10,246 bases of DNA from an uncultured Eubacterium sp. (lineage in GTDB: Bacteria > Bacillota > Clostridia > Lachnospirales > Lachnospiraceae): the NCBI GenBank assembly GCA_900545725.1, contig URAI01000089.1:1-10246 (forward strand), read 5' to 3'. Of this stretch, positions 1-6,763 are shown in pieces; positions within the stretch are counted from its first letter, which is position 1; the number at the start of each line of letters is the position of its first letter. The notes under the pieces are model-generated. The model searched no databases. It was given only the letters and a program-made list of their open reading frames with translations, and had not been told where the DNA came from. The translations under genes and the position numbers were made by a program.

Positions 1-60
1 CACAATCGAGTGCCAAGCGGCAGGACGCCGCATTTGGCACGACCCGGACGGTATCGATAC
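1..60. other. GC-rich bulged hairpin and small palindrome at left edge
   Basis: Bases 10-21 pair with 27-40 to form a 12-bp stem (GTGCCAA plus GCGGC) with a two-base bulge at 32-33 and the 5-nt loop AGGAC. Bases 51-60, GTATCGATAC, form a perfect 10-bp palindrome. The stretch is much richer in G and C than the rest of the window. Reading it in the three plus-strand frames gives only short peptides I do not recognise. It could be the end of a mobile element, the tail of a structured RNA or a terminator hairpin of a gene to the left. The window edge prevents a decision. Confidence 0.5.
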
Positions 61-85
61 ATTAAATGCTCATCTGTAGAGTTTC

Positions 86-151
86 TTAGTACTCATCCAT
101 CGTTTTAAAATGCTCAATACAATCCGCCACTTCCCAACTACACCCCTTATT
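86..151 (-). other. Possible gene remnant on the minus strand
   Basis: On the minus strand, 21 codons are open from 151 down to a TAA at 88-86, ending in the residues HFKTMDEY. An in-frame TGA at 154-152 cuts it off upstream and there is no ATG of useful length. The minus strand here is purine-rich and GC-richer than the flanking spacer, which in this window is typical of coding strands, so it could be the last piece of a decayed gene lying next to the GC-rich hairpin. I do not recognise the peptide. Chance is a fair alternative. Confidence 0.2.
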
Positions 152-185
152 TCAATAAATCACAATTTAAGGACTCATTTTTCTT

Positions 186-214
186 TTGACAATTTATAAA
201 TAATAATGTAAACT
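186..214 (+). promoter_or_regulatory. Promoter for the DEAD-box helicase transcript
   Basis: A perfect -35 box TTGACA (186-191) is followed after 17 bp by TAAACT (209-214), a 4 of 6 match to the -10 consensus. Transcription from here would give a leader of about 125 nt before the helicase ATG at 347. A long leader is common for cold-inducible RNA helicase mRNAs, but no cold-shock element can be confirmed from sequence alone. Confidence 0.55.
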
Positions 215-251
215 TATTTAGTTGCACTATGTCTATGTTTGCTATATATTT

Positions 252-285
252 AGGTATATGATGGTTAAGGTATATTAAGATGGTT
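252..285 (+). repeat. Imperfect tandem repeat in the helicase leader
   Basis: The elements AGGTATAT and GATGGTT occur at 252-266 directly joined, and again at 268-285 with three bases (TAA) between them. They lie in the predicted 5' untranslated region of the helicase, after the promoter and before the ribosome binding site AAAAGG at 334-339. Function unknown. The rest of 1-346, apart from the hairpin, possible remnant and promoter, is AT-rich spacer in which I see nothing else. Confidence 0.5.
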
Positions 286-346
286 GTTAAGTAAACATAT
301 TCGTTTGATAATATAAGTTGATTTAGGAAAGAGAAAAGGTTATTTA

Positions 347-1954
347 ATGAAATTTGAAGAATTACAAATAGACGACAGAATATTAAGAGCAGTTGAGGAT
401 ATGGGCTTTGAAGAGGCTTCACCTATACAGGCAAAGGCTATTCCTGTAGTACTTGAGGGAAAAGATATAGTAGGTCAGGCACAGACCGGTACAGGCAAGA
501 CAGCAGCATATTCAATTCCAATGCTTCAAAAGATTGACCCTTCTGTTAAAAAGGTACAGGCGATAGTATTATGTCCAACAAGAGAACTTGCGGTACAGGT
601 TGCAGAGGAAATAAGAAGACTTGCAAAGTATATGAGCGATATCAAAGTACTTCCGGTATATGGCGGACAGGAGATCGTGAGACAGATTAAGTCATTAAAG
701 ACAGGTGTTCAGATTGTTGTCGGTACTCCGGGAAGAGTTATGGACCATATGAGAAGAAAGACCGTAAGATTTGACAATGTATCAATGGTAATCTTAGATG
801 AGGCAGATGAAATGCTTGATATGGGATTCAGGGAAGATATGGAAACAATTCTTACAGGAACACCAGAGGACAGACAGACTGTATTATTTTCAGCTACAAT
901 GCCTAAGGCAATCATGGATATTGCCAAGAAGTTCCAGAAAGATGCAGAAGTTGTCAAAGTAGTAAGAAAAGAGCTTACAGTTGAAAATATTGACCAGTAT
1001 TATTATGAGGTAAGACCAAAGAATAAGAATGAAGTATTATGCCGTCTTATAGATATATATAACCCACGTCTTTCAGTAGTATTTTGTAATACTAAAAAGA
1101 AGGTTGATGAGCTTATATCAGAACTTAAGGGCAGAGGATATTTTGCTGATGGTATTCATGGTGATATGAAGCAGGCACAAAGAGACAGGGTTATGAGCGA
1201 TTTCAGGGAAGGTAAGACAGAGATACTTATAGCTACAGATGTTGCTGCAAGAGGAATTGATGTAAGCAATGTCGATGTAGTATTTAACTATGACCTTCCA
1301 CAGGATGAAGAATACTATGTACACAGAATAGGAAGAACAGGAAGAGCAGGCAAAGAAGGACTTGCATTTTCATTTATATCGGGAAAAGAAGTATATAAGT
1401 TAAAAGATATAGAGCATTATTGTAAGACTAAGATTAAGGCAAAACCAATTCCATCACTAGATGATGTTAAGAATACCAAGCTTGATGTTATGTTTGAGAA
1501 TATTAAAGAAACAATTAATGAAGGCGGTCTTTCTGATATGATAGAAATGGTTGAAAACCATGTTAATCAGGAAGATTATACGGCTATGGACATGGCAGCA
1601 GCTTTATTAAAGATGATGATAGGTGATTCGCTTGATAGAAAAGATGATGTTGAGGAGACACATTTTGATATAGATAATGATGAATCAAGAATGGTAAGAT
1701 TATTTATAAATATCGGTAAGAAAGATAAGATTAAGCCGGCTAATATTTTAGGTGCAATAGCAGGAGAATCAGGTATGCCAGGAAAGCTTGTCGGAGCCAT
1801 TGATATGCTTGATAATTACACATTTGTTGAAGTTCCTGCAAAACATGCGGAAAAGGTTCTTAAGGCAATGGATAATGCCAAGATTAAGGGAAGGACAATC
1901 AGTATAGAAAAAGCATCCGGGACAAGAAAAAAGAAAAAACGTAAAAGAAGATAA
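347..1954 (+). CDS. DEAD-box ATP-dependent RNA helicase, CshA/DeaD type
   Basis: A cytosolic RNA helicase of 535 residues that uses ATP to unwind short RNA duplexes. Relatives act in ribosome assembly, mRNA decay and cold growth. All core motifs are intact: Q motif (about 20-28), Walker A AQTGTGKT (45-52), PTREL (77-81), TPGR (127-130), DEAD (151-154), SAT (182-184), ATDVAARGID (296-305) and HRIGRTGR (326-333). Residues about 448-522 resemble the DbpA-type RNA-binding domain, and the protein ends in a run of Lys and Arg (528-535) that probably adds RNA affinity. The ATG at 347 is preceded by AAAAGG at 334-339, seven bases upstream. It is the first gene of the transcript, and only 32 bases without a terminator separate it from the methionine synthase reactivation gene, so co-transcription is likely. 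The family call is firm. Which paralogue (cshA, deaD or dbpA) is not settled. Confidence 0.96.
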   Translation: MKFEELQIDDRILRAVEDMGFEEASPIQAKAIPVVLEGKDIVGQAQTGTGKTAAYSIPMLQKIDPSVKKVQAIVLCPTRELAVQVAEEIRRLAKYMSDIKVLPVYGGQEIVRQIKSLKTGVQIVVGTPGRVMDHMRRKTVRFDNVSMVILDEADEMLDMGFREDMETILTGTPEDRQTVLFSATMPKAIMDIAKKFQKDAEVVKVVRKELTVENIDQYYYEVRPKNKNEVLCRLIDIYNPRLSVVFCNTKKKVDELISELKGRGYFADGIHGDMKQAQRDRVMSDFREGKTEILIATDVAARGIDVSNVDVVFNYDLPQDEEYYVHRIGRTGRAGKEGLAFSFISGKEVYKLKDIEHYCKTKIKAKPIPSLDDVKNTKLDVMFENIKETINEGGLSDMIEMVENHVNQEDYTAMDMAAALLKMMIGDSLDRKDDVEETHFDIDNDESRMVRLFINIGKKDKIKPANILGAIAGESGMPGKLVGAIDMLDNYTFVEVPAKHAEKVLKAMDNAKIKGRTISIEKASGTRKKKKRKRR

Positions 1955-1986
1955 TTATCATACTTTGAAATGGGGAATGAACTGTA

Positions 1987-2685
1987 ATGGATGACGTAAG
2001 AACAGATTTGGAATTGTCTGATATAGATAAGGATGAGGTTATAAGATACCTTGGATATGGTAATTCAAGACCTGATGAAAATGTAATAAAGCTTCTTGAC
2101 GAATGTGAAAAACAGGTACTTGAATATGCAAGGGCAAGATTTGTATATAAAGTATTTGATATTGACAAAGAATCCGGACAGGATACAATAATAGTTAAGA
2201 ATACTAATATTGAGCTGCCGGGTAAATCAATAAGAAAGCATTTAAAGGACTGTGATAAAGCAGTCTTTATGGCAGTTACAATATCAGAAGGCATAGACAG
2301 GCTTATCCGTATTGCTAAGGTTAAGGATATTGCACAGGCAGTTGTGGTTGACAGTATGGCAAGCGCTGCTGTTGAACAGGCATGTGACAGGGCAGAGCAG
2401 GTGATAAAAAAAGAATATCCCGATATGTACCAGACGTTCAGATTCGGCCTTGGATACGGTGATCTTCCTATACAATTGCAATCAGATTTTTTACGTGTGC
2501 TCAATGCCCAGAAAGTGATAGGCCTTAGTGTTAATTCATCTTCAATGCTGATACCGACGAAGTCAGTTACGGCAATAATAGGTTTGTCAGAACATCAGAT
2601 AAAGGGGCAGGCAAGAGGTTGTCAGACATGCAGTATGAGTAAGAAATGTCAATTCAGACAGGGAGGCGGACATTGTAATGGCTAA
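1987..2685 (+). CDS. Stand-alone methionine synthase reactivation protein
   Basis: A 232-residue protein that matches the AdoMet-binding activation domain normally found at the C-terminus of long MetH. In that family the domain supports reductive methylation of oxidised cob(II)alamin with S-adenosylmethionine, rescuing inactive MetH. Visible signatures are the N-terminal RYLGYG (20-25), the central RFGLGYGDLP (152-161), corresponding to the RxxxGY AdoMet-binding segment, and PTKSVTAIIGL (190-200). The tail has four cysteines spaced C-x2-C-x5-C-x8-C (212, 215, 221, 230), absent from E. coli MetH as I know it and possibly metal binding (inference). The start has GGGGA at 1972-1976. Its last eight bases overlap the start of metH, which implies translational coupling with its client enzyme. 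No electron donor gene (flavodoxin or reductase) is nearby. Confidence 0.9.
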   Translation: MDDVRTDLELSDIDKDEVIRYLGYGNSRPDENVIKLLDECEKQVLEYARARFVYKVFDIDKESGQDTIIVKNTNIELPGKSIRKHLKDCDKAVFMAVTISEGIDRLIRIAKVKDIAQAVVVDSMASAAVEQACDRAEQVIKKEYPDMYQTFRFGLGYGDLPIQLQSDFLRVLNAQKVIGLSVNSSSMLIPTKSVTAIIGLSEHQIKGQARGCQTCSMSKKCQFRQGGGHCNG

Positions 2686-5110
2686 AGATTTTAGAGAACA
2701 GTTAAAAAAGGATTATGTTATATTAGATGGAGCAATGGGAACAATGCTTCAGGCGGCAGGTCTTAAGATGGGAGAGATACCGGAGGTGTTAAGCGTTACA
2801 AGACCTGAACTTTTAGTATCAATACACGAAAAGTATCTTAAAGCCGGTTCAGATGTTATATATGCTAATACATTTGGTGCGAACAGTTATAAACTTGAAG
2901 GAAGCGGACATAGTGTAGAGGAGCTTGTAGGTGCAGCAGTTAAGAACGCAAGACAGGCTTGTGAAAATGTCAATCCTGATGCATATGTAGCACTTGATAT
3001 CGGGCCTATCGGACAGCTTTTAGAACCTACAGGAGTTCTTAAATTTGAAGAAGCATATGACATATATAAAGAAATAATATTAGCCGGAAAAGATGCAGAC
3101 CTTATAGTCTTTGAGACGATGACAGATTTGCTTGAATGTAAGGCGGCTGTTCTTGCAGCTAAGGAAAATTCTAACCTTCCTATAATTACAACAATGACAT
3201 TTGAGATGAACCAGAGAACATTTACAGGCTGTTCTATTCCATCAATGGCGCTTACCTTAAGCGGACTTGGTGTTGATGCACTTGGAGTAAACTGTTCATT
3301 AGGACCTAAGGAATTAGAGCCGGTTATTGCAACTCTTTCAAAATGGACAAGACTTCCAATTGTTGTTAAACCTAATGCAGGACTTCCAGACCCTAAGACT
3401 AATGAATATAATGTTACGGCAAAAGAATTTGCTGATATGATGAAGGATTTAAGAAAGTATGACATTAAATGCTTTGGTGGCTGTTGTGGCTCTAATCCGG
3501 AGTTTATAAGTGAATTGTCACATATGCTTGAAAAAGAGGGCAACAAAGGCTTTGCAAAAGAAAAGGTTATTCCGGCAGCGGTCTGTTCAGCGACAAGTAC
3601 AGTTGATATAACAGAACCTAGAATTATAGGTGAGAGAATTAATCCAACAGGAAAGAAGCTTTTTAAAGAGGCTTTATTAAGACATGATATAGATTACATA
3701 TTAAATCAGGCGTTAGAGCAGATCAATGCCGGCGCAGATATTCTTGATGTCAATGTCGGACTTCCAGGAATTGATGAGAAGGATATGATGATTGATACAA
3801 TTAAGGCATTACAGGCGATTGTCGATGTGCCATTACAGATAGATTCAACAATTCCTGAGGTATTAGATGCTGCATTAAGAATATATAATGGTAAGCCTAT
3901 AGTTAATTCAGTAAATGGTGAAGAGGAATCTTTAAATAACGTTCTTCCACTGGTTAAGAAATATGGAGCGGCAGTGGTAGGTCTTGCTCTTGATAAAGAT
4001 GGTATTCCGCCTAAGGCAGAGGATAGATTTAAGATTGCTAAAAAGATTATGGACAGGGCAATCGCAATAGGTATTCCAAAAGAGGATATATATATTGACT
4101 GTCTGACTCTTACGGCATCAGCAGAGCAGGAGGGGGTAATGGAGACACTCAATGCACTTCACAGGGTTAAGACAGAACTTGGCTTAAAAACAGTGCTTGG
4201 AGTATCTAATATATCATTTGGTCTTCCAAACAGAGTGCTTGTTAATCATATTTTCCTTACAATGGCACTTACAAATGGTCTTGATCTGCCAATTATTAAT
4301 CCTAATATTGAGGAAATGACAGGTGCGGTAAGAGCATATAAGCTGCTTGCCAATATTGATAAGAATTCAGTGGATTTTATTAAAGCATATGCCAATATGC
4401 CTAAGGTGACAAAGATTAATCCGGCAGCTAAAATTACATCAAAGCCGGCAGACATTGTGACAGAAGGTGCAGAGTCTGACCCTATGGCCTCTAATCCGTT
4501 ATATCAGGCAGTGCTTAATGGACTTAAAAGTGAAGGCGCACAATTGACAAGGCAGATGCTTGAAACAACAGATTCAATGGAGATTGTTAATAATATACTT
4601 ATTCCGGCACTTGATAAAATAGGAGCTGACTTTGAAAAGGGAACGATATTCCTTCCTCAGCTTATTATGTCAGCGGCTGTTGCCCAGTCTGCATTTGAAG
4701 AGATAAGAAAGGCAATGGTTCTGGGAAATAAACAGCCCGAAAGCAAGGGAAAGATTGTAATGGCAACAGTAAAGGGGGATGTTCATGATATAGGAAAGAA
4801 TATTGTGAAAGTACTTCTTGAAAATTATGGCTACGATGTAATAGACCTCGGAAAAGATGTTGAATATCAGGCAGTTGTAGATGCTATTAAAGAAAATGAT
4901 GCAAAGCTTGTTGGTCTGTCAGCACTTATGACAACTACACTTGTATCTATGAAAGAAACAATAGAGCTTATTCATAAAAATAATCTTGATTGTAAGATAT
5001 TTGTTGGAGGTGCAGTTCTTACTCCTGAATATGCCAAAGAAATACATGCTGATTTTTATGCAAAAGATGCAAAGGAATCAGTTGATATCGCTAAAAAGAT
5101 ATTAGGATAA
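2678..5110 (+). CDS. metH: Cobalamin-dependent methionine synthase, short form
   Basis: Transfers a methyl group from 5-methyltetrahydrofolate via cobalamin to homocysteine, giving methionine and tetrahydrofolate in the cytosol. The 810 residues carry, in order: a homocysteine-binding barrel (about 1-290) with zinc ligands Cys206 and Cys269-Cys270; a pterin-binding barrel (about 315-560) starting with GERINPTGKK (318-327); a helical cobalamin cap (about 605-690); and a B12-binding Rossmann domain (about 691-810) with the base-off motif DVHDIG (701-706), so His703 is the likely cobalt ligand. E. coli MetH is about 1,227 residues; the missing C-terminal AdoMet domain is supplied by the gene just upstream. 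GGGAGG at 2661-2666 is the ribosome binding site, inside the preceding gene. I see no cobalamin or SAM riboswitch ahead of it. It depends on the upstream transcript unless an internal promoter exists. The AT-rich 7-bp hairpin at 5111-5131 follows it but lacks a U-tract. Confidence 0.96.
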   Translation: MAKDFREQLKKDYVILDGAMGTMLQAAGLKMGEIPEVLSVTRPELLVSIHEKYLKAGSDVIYANTFGANSYKLEGSGHSVEELVGAAVKNARQACENVNPDAYVALDIGPIGQLLEPTGVLKFEEAYDIYKEIILAGKDADLIVFETMTDLLECKAAVLAAKENSNLPIITTMTFEMNQRTFTGCSIPSMALTLSGLGVDALGVNCSLGPKELEPVIATLSKWTRLPIVVKPNAGLPDPKTNEYNVTAKEFADMMKDLRKYDIKCFGGCCGSNPEFISELSHMLEKEGNKGFAKEKVIPAAVCSATSTVDITEPRIIGERINPTGKKLFKEALLRHDIDYILNQALEQINAGADILDVNVGLPGIDEKDMMIDTIKALQAIVDVPLQIDSTIPEVLDAALRIYNGKPIVNSVNGEEESLNNVLPLVKKYGAAVVGLALDKDGIPPKAEDRFKIAKKIMDRAIAIGIPKEDIYIDCLTLTASAEQEGVMETLNALHRVKTELGLKTVLGVSNISFGLPNRVLVNHIFLTMALTNGLDLPIINPNIEEMTGAVRAYKLLANIDKNSVDFIKAYANMPKVTKINPAAKITSKPADIVTEGAESDPMASNPLYQAVLNGLKSEGAQLTRQMLETTDSMEIVNNILIPALDKIGADFEKGTIFLPQLIMSAAVAQSAFEEIRKAMVLGNKQPESKGKIVMATVKGDVHDIGKNIVKVLLENYGYDVIDLGKDVEYQAVVDAIKENDAKLVGLSALMTTTLVSMKETIELIHKNNLDCKIFVGGAVLTPEYAKEIHADFYAKDAKESVDIAKKILG

Positions 5111-5150
5111 GAATATTTAAAGTTAATATTCAAATCTGAAGATAAAAATT

Positions 5151-5179
5151 TTGACAATAATGTGAGAATGATATATAAT
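5151..5179 (+). promoter_or_regulatory. Consensus sigma-A promoter for rex
   Basis: TTGACA (5151-5156) and TATAAT (5174-5179) are both perfect matches to the consensus boxes, with the optimal 17-bp spacer. Initiation would fall near 5186, about 35 nt before the chosen rex start codon. It is the strongest promoter visible in the window. Confidence 0.85.
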
Positions 5180-5185
5180 TAACAA
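5168..5185 (+). promoter_or_regulatory. Probable Rex operator (autoregulation)
   Basis: The clostridial Rex consensus is TTGTTAA, four bases, TTAACAA. Here the right half-site TTAACAA (5179-5185) is perfect and the left half (5168-5174, ATGATAT) matches 4 of 7, with the correct 4-bp spacing. The site overlaps the -10 box, so Rex bound to it would block RNA polymerase when the NADH/NAD ratio is low. Autoregulation of rex is known in several Firmicutes. The operator assignment here is inference. Confidence 0.45.
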
Positions 5186-5221
5186 TATTTAACGATGTAC
5201 GTTGGAAATGAGGTATGTATA

Positions 5222-5869
5222 ATGGTTGGAGAAAAAAAGATATCAGCAGCGGTTATAAGGAGACTGCCAAGGTATTATAGATACCTGGGAGAACTTATAG
5301 AAAGTGGAGTACAGAGGATTTCATCAAAAGAACTCAGTGCTAAGATGAAGGTTACAGCTTCCCAGATAAGACAGGATCTTAATAATTTTGGAGGTTTCGG
5401 ACAGCAGGGATACGGATATAATGTAAAGTATCTTTATGATGAGATTGGCAAGATTCTTGGATTAGACAGAGAACATAAGATGATAATTATAGGAACAGGT
5501 AATCTTGGACAGGCTATAATTAATTATGGTGATTTTGAAAAGAGAGGATTTGTTATCAAGGGAATATTTGATAATAATCCGGCACTGGAGGGCAGAGAGA
5601 TAAGAGGACTTAAGGTACAGATGCTTAATAATGTAACAGATTTTATTAAGCAGAATGATATCGAGATAGTTGCTCTTACAATTCCTAAAAGAGCTGCAAG
5701 AGATGTAGGAAAGCTTGTTGCTGATGCTGGTATTAAGGCGATATGGAACTTTGCACATACAGATCTTAACCTTGCTGATGATGTTATAGTTGAGAATGTA
5801 CATTTATCTGAAAGTCTTATGAGATTATCATATACAATAGCAAGCAGAGAGAGTACAGATAATAATTAG
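5222..5869 (+). CDS. rex: Redox-sensing transcriptional repressor Rex
   Basis: A DNA-binding repressor of 215 residues that senses the NADH/NAD+ ratio and controls fermentation and redox genes. The N-terminal winged helix (about 1-75) has the family hallmark AVIRRLPRYYRYL (10-22) and the recognition region SQIRQDLNNFGGFGQQGYGY (47-66). The C-terminal Rossmann domain has GTGNLGQA (91-98) for dinucleotide binding and the acidic strand end FDNNP (116-120). The frame opens at an earlier ATG (5195), but I prefer 5222: it has ATGAGG at 5208-5213 with eight bases of spacing, and the nine extra residues do not fit the family. Its stop codon is nine bases before the next ATG and overlaps that gene's ribosome binding site, so the two are probably translated from one mRNA. 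Confidence 0.95.
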   Translation: MVGEKKISAAVIRRLPRYYRYLGELIESGVQRISSKELSAKMKVTASQIRQDLNNFGGFGQQGYGYNVKYLYDEIGKILGLDREHKMIIIGTGNLGQAIINYGDFEKRGFVIKGIFDNNPALEGREIRGLKVQMLNNVTDFIKQNDIEIVALTIPKRAARDVGKLVADAGIKAIWNFAHTDLNLADDVIVENVHLSESLMRLSYTIASRESTDNN

Positions 5870-5878
5870 AGGGTTGTT

Positions 5879-6496
5879 ATGGCTGAGATTACATTTAGAG
5901 ATTTAAAAAATATGAGGGCTTTTAAAGAACTTCCGATTTTAACACTCGATCAGAGATGGTATCAGCTTATGCCGGAACATAAAAAGACGGATGAAGTGCG
6001 TTATTGGGAGAGAAGAGTAAATGAGTTATTAAAAAAGCAGGGTCGTGTGTTAGAGGATATAAAAGACGTTGAGAATCTTAAAGGCATACTTATGGATGGC
6101 ATAGTACAGAATATGGATGAAACGGATGAGCATAAGCACAAAAAGAGAATGACTCAGAGCAGAAGACTTATTTTTGAGGCAAAGGATAAGCTTGATGAAC
6201 TAAGAGGTAAAGCGGAGGATGTTCCCACACAGCTTCAAAGAGCTAACCAGAAGCTTATGATTGAGACTGTTAAGGCTTGCTATAATACCATTAATGAGAA
6301 TGAAAAAGATCTTGATGCTTTGGATGACTGGATTGAAAAGACAAGAGTTCTGTTAAAAAAGAATCTCCTTATTCGTCAGGATAAGCAGGATATGAATGAC
6401 GGTATATATTCAGGTATGCACTCTCTCTTTGGATCTGAGCTTATGACAAAGATGGATAGAATAAATGAGGACAGAGATTCAATGGATGTTGAATAG
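5879..6496 (+). CDS. Uncharacterised charged helical protein after rex
   Basis: I do not recognise a domain of known function. The product is 205 residues, very rich in Lys, Glu, Asp and Arg, with no signal peptide, membrane segment or cysteine cluster (one Cys, at 134), so it is expected to be a soluble, mostly helical cytosolic protein. Heptad-like charged stretches at about 35-75 and 95-165 suggest coiled-coil packing. The N-terminal part contains the segment LPILTLDQRWYQL (18-30). The ATG is preceded by AGAGGG at 5868-5873, partly overlapping the rex stop codon, and a probable terminator follows at 6507, so it is the last gene of the rex transcript. Good ribosome binding site, normal codon use and operon position make it a real gene. 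Any role in redox control is only suggested by position. Confidence 0.85.
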   Translation: MAEITFRDLKNMRAFKELPILTLDQRWYQLMPEHKKTDEVRYWERRVNELLKKQGRVLEDIKDVENLKGILMDGIVQNMDETDEHKHKKRMTQSRRLIFEAKDKLDELRGKAEDVPTQLQRANQKLMIETVKACYNTINENEKDLDALDDWIEKTRVLLKKNLLIRQDKQDMNDGIYSGMHSLFGSELMTKMDRINEDRDSMDVE

Positions 6497-6506
6497 TAAT
6501 TGAGAG

Positions 6507-6548
6507 AGCTTCATAAATGGCGTAAATGAGCTGTTTATGGGGCTTTTT
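6507..6548 (+). terminator. Rho-independent terminator after the rex operon
   Basis: Bases 6507-6517 (AGCTTCATAAA) pair with 6534-6544 (TTTATGGGGCT) in an 11-bp stem with two G-U pairs and a 16-nt loop, directly followed by a run of T (6544-6548) and a second T run at 6555-6560. The stem begins about 10 bases after the stop codon of the preceding gene. The long loop and the G-U pairs make it moderate in strength. Confidence 0.65.
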
Positions 6549-6620
6549 CCATTGTTTTTTATCTATTACTTATATATGTTATTCAGTAAATGATATTTGT
6601 TTCCAGGCAAAACAATAGGC

Positions 6621-6689
6621 GGGCTGTTTGTGCCGCAGGCGTCACAAAGCAGCCCTTATCGCAGAGCCAAAGATGACATTTGGCTTGCG
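6621..6689. other. GC-richer segment with two consecutive bulged hairpins
   Basis: The first hairpin pairs 6621-6632 (GGGCTGTTTGTG) with 6643-6655, a 12-bp stem with one bulged G at 6649 and a 10-nt loop. The second pairs 6665-6671 (AGCCAAA) with 6679-6685 (TTTGGCT) around a 7-nt loop, and extends outward through a G-U pair, a bulged A (6663) and three further pairs (6660-6662 with 6687-6689). The segment sits between the upstream terminator and the start of nnr, and is GC-richer than the flanking spacer. Frames running through it give unfamiliar peptides. It could be a dispersed intergenic repeat, a decayed element or a structured leader of the nnr mRNA. Confidence 0.55.
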
Positions 6690-6763
6690 CTTTCTTTGGA
6701 ATTAAAAATGCTTTCGGAATGGAGATTAGTATTAAAGATGCCTGCAGAAATGGAGAAATCAGC

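Noticed and set aside
62..102. Hammerhead-like elements (GATGAG and GAAAC) on the minus strand
   Set aside because: The core order and the required CUGAUGA sequence do not fit, and stem II cannot be formed.
258..278. Six-codon leader peptide (ATG ATG GTT AAG GTA TAT TAA) in the helicase leader
   Set aside because: The possible ribosome binding site is too close to the ATG, and such short frames are common by chance in this leader.
147..422. Minus-strand frame of 91 codons across the helicase promoter
   Set aside because: Low-complexity Leu/Ile/Asn-rich product from AT-rich DNA, overlaps the clear promoter and start of the helicase, and has no family resemblance.
1899..2504. Long minus-strand frame of 201 codons opposite the reactivation gene
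   Set aside because: Shadow of the well-supported plus-strand gene; Ser/Leu/Ile-rich with no motif.
5111..5131. GAATATT/AATATTC hairpin after metH as a terminator
   Set aside because: Only A-T rich 7-bp stem and no T-tract follows; at most a weak signal.
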